A stretch of DNA of 64,000 nt from positions 1-64,000 of the forward strand of contig JAPLKU010000015.1 of assembly GCA_026387935.1 (NCBI GenBank). Direction: 5' to 3'. Each line of letters starts with the position of its first letter. Within the stretch, counting starts at the first letter, position 1. The notes beneath the pieces are model-generated. The model had not been told where the DNA came from, searched no databases, and worked only from the letters and a program-made list of their open reading frames with translations. Both the position numbers and the translations under genes were made by a program. This document shows, one piece after another, positions 25,767 to 33,986 of this stretch. The DNA is from Gemmatimonadota bacterium. Its GTDB lineage: Bacteria; Gemmatimonadota; Gemmatimonadetes; Gemmatimonadales; Gemmatimonadaceae.

Positions 25767-27119
25767 CTAGAATTTGTGAGCAGCGTGTGCGCCGAGCAGG
25801 AACTCGAACTGGAACCAGAGCGAGTGATCCTCGCCGATACCCGTGCGATGGTCGAAGTTGTACTGCACGCGAAACTTCGAAAACTCGGTGGGATACCACG
25901 TGAGGTTCGGTGACCAGCGCGTACGATCGGCGCGGTCGGCGGAGACGAACGTCGATTTGTCGGCGTGGGCAAATTCGCCGCGGAATCCGGCGACGATGCG
26001 TGGCTGGATGCCCCACAGGATCTGCGCGTATGCGCCGTCGTCCTTGAGGGTTTGCGCCGCGAGCTGCGGAACAGCGGTGCCGGGGGGCCGTGGCGCCTCG
26101 AGGTCTTCGACAGCAGGGCGCTTCGCCGCATCGTAGTGACGGAAAATGTATTCGCTCTGCACGGATACGAACGGAAAGCCCTGGTCAGCGTGCGTGGATT
26201 TCCATTTCCAGTAGAGATCGCCGCCGTAGATCTTCGTGCTGGTGTTCACGCCGGAGTTATTCGGGCCAAACGCGCCTGAGGCCCCGAGCACCAGCGTCTG
26301 CGTGTCATTGAGCTCGAACGACGTGGCGACACGCGGGACGTAGAGCATGTCGCCGAGATCCTTCACCTGCCGGTCAAGCGCAGCGCCGCCGTGGATCAAT
26401 CCAGACTCCTCCGACCGAAAGCTCGACGCCGCACCGCCCGAACTGTTCAACACGGCAAGGCTGGCTTCCGTGTAGAAATCGGTCGGCAAGAGCCAGGAGA
26501 GTCGCACACCCTGGCTTCGGAGTCCGTCTGGCCCGAACATCCGGTTGAGCACGAGTGGCTGATCGGCGAAGCCCCACGAGTGCGGGTGCTGCGGATTCTG
26601 GCGGCCGAACTCCGCGAAAAACTGCCCGACCTTCAGCTGCAGGTTTGCCGGCAGCGCGGTTGTGAGCACGAACATCTCTTCGAGCTCAACACTCGTCTCG
26701 CCATTGTTGTCGAGTTTGTACACGATGTTCGTGACGCCCTTGAAGTAGGGGTCGACCGCACCGTCAAGTGAGAGTTCCGCGTTGCGGTGAGAAAACCCGC
26801 GAACCTTTGGATCGTGATCGCCCTTCTGCAGCGATTCGACATCGGGTGTCGACGACCAGCCGAAGTCGGTCAGCCCAACGAAGCTGACGTTCATGTAGGC
26901 GCCCGAGGTACGGACGGGCGCCGCGGCCGTTGACGCCGACGCACGGGCGTGCTCGAGGCTGTCCATCCGGGCCTGCAGCGTGCGCAGGGCGGTGGCCAGG
27001 GAGTCGAGGGCGCGCTGCTGGCGCCTGGCGGTCGTATCGGATGCCTGCTGTGCGCCAACTGACGTGCTCGTGAGCACGGCGGCCGCGACGATAGTCGCGA
27101 CCAGATGATTCGGTCTCAT
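25767..27119 (-). CDS. Predicted outer-membrane porin-like protein of the metal locus
   Basis: A 450-residue protein with a signal peptide (ending VGAQQ), a short coiled coil ('LATALRTLQARMDSLEHA') and a long beta-strand-rich region ('ELSLDGAVDPYFKGVTNIVY', 'NLQLKVGQFFAEFGRQNP', 'YNFDHRTGIGEDHSLWFQFE') like a phosphate-porin/zinc-regulated outer-membrane channel. No plug domain is seen. Lying between a Cys/His-rich protein and ZnuA/B on one strand, it probably lets metal or a metal chelate across the outer membrane, which is inference. AGGAG lies just before the ATG. Confidence 0.6.
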   Translation of the reverse strand: MRPNHLVATIVAAAVLTSTSVGAQQASDTTARRQQRALDSLATALRTLQARMDSLEHARASASTAAAPVRTSGAYMNVSFVGLTDFGWSSTPDVESLQKGDHDPKVRGFSHRNAELSLDGAVDPYFKGVTNIVYKLDNNGETSVELEEMFVLTTALPANLQLKVGQFFAEFGRQNPQHPHSWGFADQPLVLNRMFGPDGLRSQGVRLSWLLPTDFYTEASLAVLNSSGGAASSFRSEESGLIHGGAALDRQVKDLGDMLYVPRVATSFELNDTQTLVLGASGAFGPNNSGVNTSTKIYGGDLYWKWKSTHADQGFPFVSVQSEYIFRHYDAAKRPAVEDLEAPRPPGTAVPQLAAQTLKDDGAYAQILWGIQPRIVAGFRGEFAHADKSTFVSADRADRTRWSPNLTWYPTEFSKFRVQYNFDHRTGIGEDHSLWFQFEFLLGAHAAHKF

Positions 27120-27172
27120 ACGCTCCTGGCTTCAATCTGGTTTTCCGGGCGGCACGGTGCCGCCTCGGCGAA

Positions 27173-27535
27173 TCAGGACTGAACGGAGGGCGGAGCTCTG
27201 GCGTGAAGGGGAGACGCTTCCGCGAATGCTGCGGCGGTGTACGTCTTCGGCGCGATGGCAATCGCCAGGCGCGGCGCGTCTAACGTCGGCTCGGGGAGTG
27301 TCGGCAACGAGCTCTGTGCGCGCGCCGAGCAAATGATGCACGTCGCTTCGTTGTGCGAGTCGACGTGCCGCGTGCCGTCCTGCTCTGTATGGAGCCCGAG
27401 CTTCAGCTCAACGCGCGGTTCCCAGAGGGCTGACCCTGCCAATGCCGCCTGCAGCGCGAACACGAGCGCGCCGAGAATACGGCGCGCCCCTGGACGGGCC
27501 AAGCGGCGAAGGCGACGGGCGGAAATCATGGTCAT
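27173..27535 (-). CDS. Small Cys/His-containing membrane-anchored or exported protein
   Basis: A 120-residue protein with a basic N-terminus and one hydrophobic segment ('ILGALVFALQAALAGSALW'), then 'LHTEQDGTRHVDSHNEATC' leading into CIIC. The H...H....CxxC spacing suggests a metal site, resembling DUF2946-type proteins found in metal-regulated operons. It is first in the leftward metal-uptake series. ATG 27535 (or 27529) is preferred. TAATTA and the palindrome GTAATTAC lie 10-20 nt upstream and could be a -10 or an operator for a Fur-family regulator; this is weak. Confidence 0.5.
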   Translation of the reverse strand: MTMISARRLRRLARPGARRILGALVFALQAALAGSALWEPRVELKLGLHTEQDGTRHVDSHNEATCIICSARAQSSLPTLPEPTLDAPRLAIAIAPKTYTAAAFAEASPLHARAPPSVQS

Positions 27536-27563
27536 GTACTCTACGTAATTACCCCGATGTCCG

Positions 27564-28646
27564 TTAGGCGTTGGCGTCCGCAAACCCCCGGAGCATCCGG
27601 AGCATCCTGCGGTCGTTGGTCACCATGTCATCGCCCTTTGGCGTTTCGAGGACCTTGGCGACATGCCCCAGGCGCGGCTCGTTGATGATCTTCGCGAACG
27701 GGCCTGTGCCGATGGAGCCGTCTCCGATGAGCTCATGGCGGTCCTTATGCGAGCCGAAGGGCGTCTTGGAATCGTTGAGGTGCAGGCAGCCAAGGCGGTC
27801 GAGCCCGAGGATGTCGTCGAACCTGGTCCAGACGCCAGCGAAATCGTTCACGAGGTCGTAGCCGGCCGAGTAGAGATGGCAGGTGTCGAGGCAGATGCCG
27901 ATGCGCGCGCGAAGGGCGGCGGGGACCTGATTGAGCAGGTCGGCAAGCTCTTCGAAGCTGGATCCAATCACCGTGCCCTGCCCAGCGGTGCCTTCCATGA
28001 GGAGGCGCGTGGGGCCGGGGTGCGTTTCGAGCGCCTGTGTGATGCCGTCAGCGTTCCGCGCGATGCCGCTCGCTCGGTCATCAATAAAGTTGCCCGGATG
28101 CGAGACGAGCGCGTCGAGGTGGAGGATGTTGCAGCGCTCGATTTCGCGCGAAAAGCTGTCGATGGACCGGTCGCGAATTGCCGGATCAGGCGACGCGAGG
28201 TTGATCAGGTAGCTGTCGTGCGAGGTGGTGAACTTCACGCCACTCGCGGCGAGCGCTGTGCGAAACACCACCGCCTCGTCCGCAGTGATCGACGGCTCCT
28301 TCCACTGGTTTGGCGTCTTCGTGAAGATCTGCATCGCGGTGGCGCCAATCAGATCGGCGCGAGGCGGTGCTGCGGCCGCTCCACCTGCAGTCGAGATGTG
28401 TGCGCCGAGTGGCGGGCCGGCGTACGGCGGCATCGCGCCGAGGGGCGCGACGTCGTATGGCTTGGCCTTTGAGATTGGCCTGCTTGCGTCAGGCTTCACC
28501 GACTTTGAACGACGATTTACGCGGAAACTGGCGGATTTCTTTTTGGGGGCGCGCTTCGACGGGGCCCGCGCAGGGGACTTCTTAGGCGACCTTTTCAGCG
28601 CTTTCTTCTTCGCGGCGCCCTGCTTCACGACTTTCTTCTTCGCCAT
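27564..28646 (-). CDS. nfo: Endonuclease IV with lysine-rich N-terminal tail
   Basis: A 360-residue protein whose last ~285 residues are the AP endonuclease IV TIM barrel: 'PPLGAHISTAGGAA', 'IGATAMQIFTKTPNQWK', 'TSHDSYLINLASPD', 'LHLDALVSHPGNFIDD', 'LLMEGTAGQGTVIG', 'GICLDTCHLYSAGYD', 'LHLNDSKTPFGSHKDRHELI' - the nine metal ligands are largely visible. It cuts DNA at abasic sites in base-excision repair. The first ~75 residues are an added tail rich in Lys, Pro and Ala, like histone-H1-type tails, probably for DNA binding. ATG 28646 overlaps the zinc-ribbon stop (TAATG). Confidence 0.92.
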   Translation of the reverse strand: MAKKKVVKQGAAKKKALKRSPKKSPARAPSKRAPKKKSASFRVNRRSKSVKPDASRPISKAKPYDVAPLGAMPPYAGPPLGAHISTAGGAAAAPPRADLIGATAMQIFTKTPNQWKEPSITADEAVVFRTALAASGVKFTTSHDSYLINLASPDPAIRDRSIDSFSREIERCNILHLDALVSHPGNFIDDRASGIARNADGITQALETHPGPTRLLMEGTAGQGTVIGSSFEELADLLNQVPAALRARIGICLDTCHLYSAGYDLVNDFAGVWTRFDDILGLDRLGCLHLNDSKTPFGSHKDRHELIGDGSIGTGPFAKIINEPRLGHVAKVLETPKGDDMVTNDRRMLRMLRGFADANA

Positions 28647-28852
28647 TACTCGATCCCTGTTGTGCGTCCGCGCAGGCGCAGGCCACAGCGCGGACAGTGG
28701 AGGTCGTCGCCCATCTCGGTGAGCGCGTAGTCGTATGCGCGGCCGCAGCTGCACGCATCCTCAAGCCCGTCGTGGCCGCAGCCGATGCAAAACGTGTCGT
28801 CGGCCTCGTAATCGCGGAATCGGCGGCAGGTGGCGCACCGCTTGACGGTCAT
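28646..28852 (-). CDS. Zinc-ribbon protein (68 aa)
   Basis: A 68-residue protein with four CxxC-type pairs: 'CATCRRF', 'FCIGCGHDG', 'DACSCGRAY', 'LHCPRCGLRL', enough for two zinc ribbons or knuckles. The function is unknown. Its ATG overlaps the EnvC-like gene stop (ATGA) and its stop overlaps nfo's start (TAATG), so it is translated within the ftsEX-envC-nfo chain. A nucleic-acid or protein adaptor role is possible from the fold alone. Confidence 0.75.
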   Translation of the reverse strand: MTVKRCATCRRFRDYEADDTFCIGCGHDGLEDACSCGRAYDYALTEMGDDLHCPRCGLRLRGRTTGIE

Positions 28853-30063
28853 CGGTTCGCGCGAAGCCAGCCGAGGGGGTCCACCGCGCGACCGTTGGGA
28901 CGGATTTCGAAGTGCAGGTGTGCGGCAAGATCCGGATCCGACGTACCCACCGTTCCGATGATCTGGCCCTTCGTGACCTTGGCATTCTTGGCGACGTTCG
29001 CCTTGCCGAGCGAGCCGTACAAGGAGTAGTCGCCGGAGCCGTGATCAACAATCACCATCAAGCCGTACGTGCCGAACCGTTCGGCATATTCGACAGTGCC
29101 CGCGCTGACGGCCTTCACCGGCGTGCCTGCCGCAGCGCCGATGCCGATGCCATTCCAGCGCAGCGTCGCGTTGTTGGGATTCACAACCCGACCGAACCGA
29201 TAAAGCACGGTGCCGTCCACCGGCCAGTCGAGTTTGCCGAGGTCGCTGGTCCTGAGTGAACTGGCCGCCGGTGGCGTCGCCCCCGGACGGGCTTCCGCGC
29301 GGCGCCGTGCGTCCTCGAGCGCGGCGAGTACGCTCGTGAGCCTCGCCTCGTCCTTGGCAATCTGTGCCAAGCGCGCTTCGACCTGCTGTTGTTGCGATTC
29401 GGCCTGCACCATGCTGCGCCCGCGCTGCTGCTCCAGGGCGCGCAGCCGACGCTCCTCGTCGGCCTTCTCCTGCCGCGACTGTTCCGCGTCGTTCCGCAAC
29501 TTCACAAGCGTCTGTCGTTGCGTGCCGATCTGCTCACCAAGCGCGGTCACGCGAGTCACCAGCGTGCGGTCGCGCACCGCCACAAGGTGCAAATACTTGT
29601 ACCGCGCCAGCAGTTCGCCGAAGGAGTTCGCGGAGAGCATCGCTTCAAGCGTGAACATGCCGCCGCGTTTGTAGATCTCGCGCACGCGATAGCGAAGAAT
29701 GGCGCGCTTCACGGCGAGTTCATCCTGCGCCTGTACGAGATTCGTGGTCGCGTCGGCTGCTTCGTCGGAGATGGAGAGGATCTGCCGATCGAGCGTGACG
29801 ACCACCCGGGCCGTCGCATCGGCCTGGCGGTCGAGATTGGTGCGCTCCTCCGACAGGTTGTGCACCGTCGACTTCAGCTCACGCGCTTTTCGCTCCAGCT
29901 CGGCGCGTTCACGGCGGATGCGGTCGAGTTCCTCGCGGGGTTTGGGGCGCTCCTGTTGCGAGACGGGGGGTTGTTGCGCACCCGCCGGTGTCGCGGCGAA
30001 GGCGAACAGGATACACGCGAGGCGCGCCATGCTGGCTGCCGTGCGCCCGAGTCGCGCAGTCAC
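28849..30063 (-). CDS. EnvC-like murein hydrolase activator (degenerate LytM)
   Basis: A 404-residue periplasmic protein with a signal peptide (MTARLGRTAASMARLACILF), ~200 residues of coiled coil (from 'RERAELERKARELKSTV') and a C-terminal LytM/M23 domain. The first zinc-ligand motif is degenerate: 'LRWNGIGIGAAAGTPV' has Asn where an enzyme has His and lacks the Asp, as in E. coli EnvC. The later 'AHLHFEIRPNGRAVDP' is kept. It therefore probably activates amidases rather than cutting peptidoglycan itself, recruited by FtsEX through the coiled coil. GTG 30063 has a GGGAG site; ATG 30030 is the alternative. Confidence 0.85.
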   Translation of the reverse strand: MTARLGRTAASMARLACILFAFAATPAGAQQPPVSQQERPKPREELDRIRRERAELERKARELKSTVHNLSEERTNLDRQADATARVVVTLDRQILSISDEAADATTNLVQAQDELAVKRAILRYRVREIYKRGGMFTLEAMLSANSFGELLARYKYLHLVAVRDRTLVTRVTALGEQIGTQRQTLVKLRNDAEQSRQEKADEERRLRALEQQRGRSMVQAESQQQQVEARLAQIAKDEARLTSVLAALEDARRRAEARPGATPPAASSLRTSDLGKLDWPVDGTVLYRFGRVVNPNNATLRWNGIGIGAAAGTPVKAVSAGTVEYAERFGTYGLMVIVDHGSGDYSLYGSLGKANVAKNAKVTKGQIIGTVGTSDPDLAAHLHFEIRPNGRAVDPLGWLRANR

Positions 30064-30079
30064 GGCGCGTGCACTCCCG

Positions 30080-30928
30080 TTACACGTCCCGGAGGTGACG
30101 GCCGACGCTGAACGCGCTCCCGCCGAGGCCAATCAGCGCCCCGGCGAAAATTCCGAGGATCGAAAGGCGCAGGTCGAAGAACGCGGCACTGAACGCCACG
30201 CGTCCGATGATTTCATTCGTCGCCCAGGTGAGCAGCAGCGCCAGCACTCCGCCGAGCGTGCCCTTCAGCGAACCCTCAATCAGGAATGGCGCGCGTATAA
30301 AGCTGTCGGTCGCGCCCACGAGTCGCATGATGGCGATTTCACGCGCGCGCGCGAGGATCGCCATGCGAATCGTCGAGCCGATGATAATCACGGCGACAAT
30401 CGCGAAGGTGAGCCCCAAGGCGGTGCCGGCAAGCGTGGCGATGTTGCGAATCTGGTGGAGTTTCTCCACCCATTCTTCACCGAAGCGCACGTCTTCAATG
30501 AAGTCGTACGTCTTGATGCGGGCGGCGACGGCCCGCACATGTTCTGGATCGCGAAAGCCCGGCTTTAGCTGGATGTCGATCGACGACGGCAGGAGTCCGG
30601 CGTCGAAGACATCGTTGAACTCGCCGAGTTCCTTGCGGGCGCGGTCGAGCGCCTGTTGTGGCGTCACGAGAGCGGCCGATGCGACTTCGGGGAAGGCGGT
30701 GATATCGCCGAGCGCAGTGGCCGCCGCTTCTGACGCCGTGCCGTCGCCGAGGAAAGCGCGAATCTCCACGCGGTCTTCGAGGCGAGTGAGCGCCTGGCTC
30801 ATGTTGAGGGCGACGAGCCCGAACAGCCCGAACGCAAAGAGCGAGAAGGCGATGGTCGTGATGGAGAGCGCGTTCAACATGGGCGCGCGCCGAAAGGCCA
30901 TCACTGCTTCACGCCACGCGAGCCTCAT
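30080..30928 (-). CDS. ftsX: Cell-division ABC transporter permease
   Basis: A 282-residue FtsX with TM1 ('SITTIAFSLFAFGLFGLVA'), a ~100-residue periplasmic loop that binds the EnvC-type activator, and three C-terminal TM helices with 'RAREIAIMRLVGATDSFIR' and 'EGSLKGTLGGVLALLL'. It transmits FtsE ATP hydrolysis to septal peptidoglycan hydrolysis. ATG 30928 overlaps the ftsE stop (ATGA). Confidence 0.93.
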   Translation of the reverse strand: MRLAWREAVMAFRRAPMLNALSITTIAFSLFAFGLFGLVALNMSQALTRLEDRVEIRAFLGDGTASEAAATALGDITAFPEVASAALVTPQQALDRARKELGEFNDVFDAGLLPSSIDIQLKPGFRDPEHVRAVAARIKTYDFIEDVRFGEEWVEKLHQIRNIATLAGTALGLTFAIVAVIIIGSTIRMAILARAREIAIMRLVGATDSFIRAPFLIEGSLKGTLGGVLALLLTWATNEIIGRVAFSAAFFDLRLSILGIFAGALIGLGGSAFSVGRHLRDV

Positions 30929-31614
30929 CGTTCGCCCTGGCCGGTCATGGGTTCGTGCGAATCAAAGACGAGCTGGCCGCGGTTGATTTCCAGCGTTCGG
31001 CAGTCGGAGCGCTTCACGAGTTCAAGGTTGTGTGTGGCCATCATCACGGCCGTCCCCGTGGCATTGATGTCGCGGAGCAGTTCAAAGACACCACGCGTGG
31101 CGCGCTCATCGAGATTGCCGGTCGGTTCGTCGGCGAGGATCACCACCGGGTCGTTCACGAGAGCGCGGGCGATGGCGACGCGCTGCTGTTCGCCGCCGGA
31201 GAGTTCCGTGGGGAGCGCACGCGCCTTGGACGAGAGTCCCACCTGCGTCAACACTCGGGCGACGCGCGAGCCGATCACGGATCGCGGTGCGCCGGTGACT
31301 TCAAGTGCGAAGCTGACATTGGCTTCCACCGTCCGGTCTTCAAGCAGGCGGAAGTCCTGGAAGACGATGCCGAGTTTGCGGCGGAGGCGCGCCACGTCTC
31401 GATGTTTGAGGGTCGCAGAGCTGACGTTGGCGACCTTCACTTCGCCGCTGGTCGGAAGCTCGTCAGCGAAGATCATTTTGAGGATCGTGCTCTTGCAGGC
31501 GCCGCTGGGGCCGGTGAGGAACACGAACTCGCCCTTGTTGACCTGAAACGAGACGTCATTGAGGGCGACGCCCGTGCGCGGATATTCCTTGCGGACGCGG
31601 GTGAAGCGGATCAT
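30925..31614 (-). CDS. ftsE: Cell-division ATP-binding protein, unusual Walker A
   Basis: A 229-residue FtsE ATPase with Q-loop 'GIVFQDFRLLEDRTV', signature LSGGEQQRVAIARAL, Walker B 'VVILADEPTGNLDE' and H-loop 'MMATHNLELV'. The Walker A reads GPSGACKST: the invariant glycine before Lys is Cys40 (TGC at 31497-31495). The rest of the ATPase and the operon order ftsE-ftsX-envC-like are normal, so the gene is probably functional. The product couples septal ring assembly to peptidoglycan hydrolysis. The gene starts just after repeat copy C. Confidence 0.93.
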   Translation of the reverse strand: MIRFTRVRKEYPRTGVALNDVSFQVNKGEFVFLTGPSGACKSTILKMIFADELPTSGEVKVANVSSATLKHRDVARLRRKLGIVFQDFRLLEDRTVEANVSFALEVTGAPRSVIGSRVARVLTQVGLSSKARALPTELSGGEQQRVAIARALVNDPVVILADEPTGNLDERATRGVFELLRDINATGTAVMMATHNLELVKRSDCRTLEINRGQLVFDSHEPMTGQGER

Positions 31615-31656
31615 TGCTTCAATCTATGTTACCCCCCGTGCCATACGAGGGCCGCG

Positions 31657-31945
31657 GCTAGAAGTGGTTTCAAAGCCCATCGTGGGGTCTCAGCGCTAGC
31701 GCGACATCGGACAAGCCCCGGATGAATCGGAGACCCGCCGGATACGGCAACTGACTGGGGGCACTCCACCGACGGTGCCACGGTGCGATCCGTGGTGATT
31801 TCAAGCGGTCGTTGCAGTCGTCTTGCACGCGAACCATCCGAACCATCCGGCGGTGTTCCGCCCACGCGATAGCGCCGAGACCCCTGTCGCTCGCGCCGTG
31901 ACTCGATGCATGAAGCGTCGAGCCGGTTATGAAACCACTTCGAGC
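31657..31945. repeat. Dispersed inverted-repeat element, copy C (most complete)
   Basis: A 289-bp element between ftsE's start and the cystathionine gene's 3' end. It has 16-bp terminal inverted repeats, GCTAGAAGTGGTTTCA at 31657-31672 and TGAAACCACTTCGAGC at 31930-31945 (one mismatch), and inner inverted cores GGTCTCAGCGCTAGCGCG (~31686) and CGCGATAGCGCCGAGACC (~31865). No ORF and no transposase. The rest of the 31615-31961 gap is only short flanks. Confidence 0.75.
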
Positions 31946-31961
31946 GCGCGGGCGTGCCGTG

Positions 31962-33113
31962 TTACTTCAGCGCCTGCTCGATATCGGCGATCAGGTCGTC
32001 CGCATCCTCGATGCCCACCGAGATGCGCGTGAAGCCGTCGGGGATCCCGATGCGCGACCGCTCCTCGCTCGACATGCGGGCATGGGACGAATACCGCGGC
32101 TCGCTCACGAGCGAATCGACGCCGCCGAGGCTCGTCGCGTGCTGGATGATCTTGAGGCGGCGCAGGAACCGGTCGGCCGCCTTGCCGCCCCCGGTGAGCT
32201 CAATGGCGAGCATGCCGCCCCATCCATCCAGCATCGCCTTGGCCACGTCGTGGTCCGGGTGAGTCCGCAGGCCAGGGTAGTGCACCTTCTTGATCTCTTT
32301 CCGGTCGGCGCACCAGAGCGCGATGCGCATCGCGTTTTCATTCTGGCGCTTAACCCGCACATCAAGGGTTTTGAGGCCACGATCGAGGAGCCAGGCGGCA
32401 AATGGATCAGGCGCCTGTCCCCAGACCATCATCTTGGCCAGCACTTCGGCGATGTACGGCTCGGTGCCGCAGACCACGCCGCACATCGCGTCGTGGTGGC
32501 CGTTCAGGTACTTGGTGCCGGAATGGATGACGACATCGGCGCCATGCTCCAGGGGCCGGAAGTTCACCGGGCTCGCAAAGGTCGAGTCTACGACGAGGGC
32601 GAGGCCGACTTCCTTGGTCAGGTACGAAATTGGCCGCATGTCGAGCACGCGGCAGGTGGGATTCACCGGCGACTCCACGAACACGGCGCGCGTTTCTTTT
32701 CGGAGGTGCTTGCGCCAGGCACGCGGTTCGAACGGGTCCACGAGGGTCACTTCGATGCCGTTCCGGGTGAACTCCTCGGTCAGCAGGCGATAGGTGCCGC
32801 CATAGATGTGCGAGCTGGCGAGCAGGTGGTCGCCGGGGCGGAGCAGGGCGAGCATGGCGCAGGCCGTCGCGCCCATGCCGCTCGCCAGCACCAGCGACGC
32901 TTCGGCGCCTTCGATGAGCGCCAGCCGCTTCTGGACCTGCACCAGATTCGGCGTATTCCCGTAGCGGGTGTACAGCAGGCCGTCTTCGGTGCCCACTTCC
33001 TGAATGAAGTTCACCGACTGCACGAGCGGCGGTGCGATGGGATCGCCGGGATGACGCGCGCCAGAGCCGCCGTGGATGGCGTTCGTCGCAAGGGAGTGCT
33101 TCTTTCGGCTCAT
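31962..33113 (-). CDS. Cystathionine gamma-synthase/lyase family PLP enzyme
   Basis: A 383-residue trans-sulfuration (Cys/Met metabolism) PLP enzyme. Substrate/PLP landmarks are 'YTRYGNTPNL', 'LASGMGATACAMLALL', 'SSHIYGGTYRLL', 'VDSTFASPVNFRPLEHGADV' and the Schiff-base Lys in 'VIHSGTKYLNGHHDAM'. The C-terminal 'SLGGVDSLVSEP' and 'RISVGIEDADDLIADIEQAL' are typical. Synthase (cystathionine formation), lyase and O-acetylhomoserine sulfhydrylase cannot be separated by eye. It lies 19 bp after the small 102-aa gene on the same strand, so is the last gene of the kinase/STAS chain. Confidence 0.88.
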   Translation of the reverse strand: MSRKKHSLATNAIHGGSGARHPGDPIAPPLVQSVNFIQEVGTEDGLLYTRYGNTPNLVQVQKRLALIEGAEASLVLASGMGATACAMLALLRPGDHLLASSHIYGGTYRLLTEEFTRNGIEVTLVDPFEPRAWRKHLRKETRAVFVESPVNPTCRVLDMRPISYLTKEVGLALVVDSTFASPVNFRPLEHGADVVIHSGTKYLNGHHDAMCGVVCGTEPYIAEVLAKMMVWGQAPDPFAAWLLDRGLKTLDVRVKRQNENAMRIALWCADRKEIKKVHYPGLRTHPDHDVAKAMLDGWGGMLAIELTGGGKAADRFLRRLKIIQHATSLGGVDSLVSEPRYSSHARMSSEERSRIGIPDGFTRISVGIEDADDLIADIEQALK

Positions 33114-33132
33114 GGACGGAAAGGTACGCCCT

Positions 33133-33441
33133 TCAGGCATGGGAGGGAGTGATGAGCGGCCGCTCGGCGTCGTCGATTCGCACGAGCGTGATGATCTCCG
33201 TCACCGCCAGGCCGACAATATCGCGCACGACCACGCCGCCACGCGGCAAAGAGTCGTCGATGCGCACCGTGGCGAGGTTATGGCTGCGCGGGCCGTAGAT
33301 CCACACCAGCTCTCCTTCATGGATCGTGCGGACGTGCGCTTCGTACGCCTGCATCCGGATTTCCGGTCCGCGATCGGCGTCGGACACCCGTGTGGCAATG
33401 AATCCGATGACCTGTAACGGCGGATTGTACAGCCGTACCAT
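33133..33441 (-). CDS. Small beta-rich hypothetical protein (102 aa)
   Basis: Not firmly recognised. The 102 residues are beta-strand-rich, with 'YGPRSHNLATVRIDDSLPRG' and 'GVVVRDIVGLAVTEIITLVR' resembling the double-psi barrel at the C-terminus of molybdopterin oxidoreductases or similar small barrels. ATG 33441 overlaps the stop of the STAS-like gene (TAATG), so it is translationally coupled to a STAS/kinase-like pair. No signal peptide. Confidence 0.6.
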   Translation of the reverse strand: MVRLYNPPLQVIGFIATRVSDADRGPEIRMQAYEAHVRTIHEGELVWIYGPRSHNLATVRIDDSLPRGGVVVRDIVGLAVTEIITLVRIDDAERPLITPSHA

Positions 33442-33986
33442 TACGACGCCACACCGATCGGCGCGAAGGTGAACCCATCGCGCCGGAGCAGGCGGCGGTC
33501 GAGCAGCGCTTCGAGCACCGGCAGCACGTCAGCAGAGTTGCGGGCGCTGTCGCGCGCGAGATCGTCTACGAGATAGGTGCCGCGGGCGTGCACGAGCTGC
33601 CAGAGGACGCGTTCGTCTTCGCTTACAGCGCCAACAAGGCGCGCGGCACCATCGGCGAAGTGCACGACCAGCGCGAGGCCATGGTGGAGGAGCACGTCCT
33701 CGATGGCCTCGAGGTGTGCATCGGTGATGCCATGGAAGACGAGCGATGACGGACGTCCACCGCGGCGCGCGAGGTCGAGCAGCAGCTTCGCGACGACTTC
33801 ATCGGCACAGGAATAGTCCATCATGCCGATATGCGTGAAGTCGAGCGTGGCCACGTCATCATGAGCGAGCGACGACAGCTCGGCTTCAATGCAGCGGCGG
33901 ACCGCGGCGCCGGTGGAGCGCGTCACGAGGTCGGCATACGGCAGATTGGCTGAATGGCGGAGTACGGAACCCACGTCGATGCGCAT
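33441..33986 (-). CDS. STAS-like (DUF4325-like) protein, 181 aa
   Basis: Starts at ATG 33986, overlapping the previous stop (TGATG). The first ~110 residues look like a STAS/DUF4325 domain: 'VATLDFTHIGMMDYSCADEV' has the anti-anti-sigma pattern of a buried strand leading to a Ser-containing loop ('MDYS'), followed by a helix. The last ~60 residues ('HARGTYLVDDLARDSARN...LLRRDGFTF') resemble a winged helix. With the STAS-HATPase protein encoded just before, it could be a partner-switching regulator; the target sigma or effector is not in the window. Confidence 0.6.
   Translation of the reverse strand: MRIDVGSVLRHSANLPYADLVTRSTGAAVRRCIEAELSSLAHDDVATLDFTHIGMMDYSCADEVVAKLLLDLARRGGRPSSLVFHGITDAHLEAIEDVLLHHGLALVVHFADGAARLVGAVSEDERVLWQLVHARGTYLVDDLARDSARNSADVLPVLEALLDRRLLRRDGFTFAPIGVAS

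Noticed and set aside
29000-29060. Active M23 endopeptidase for the EnvC-like protein
   Set aside because: The first His and Asp metal ligands are missing as in EnvC, so an activator role is more likely.
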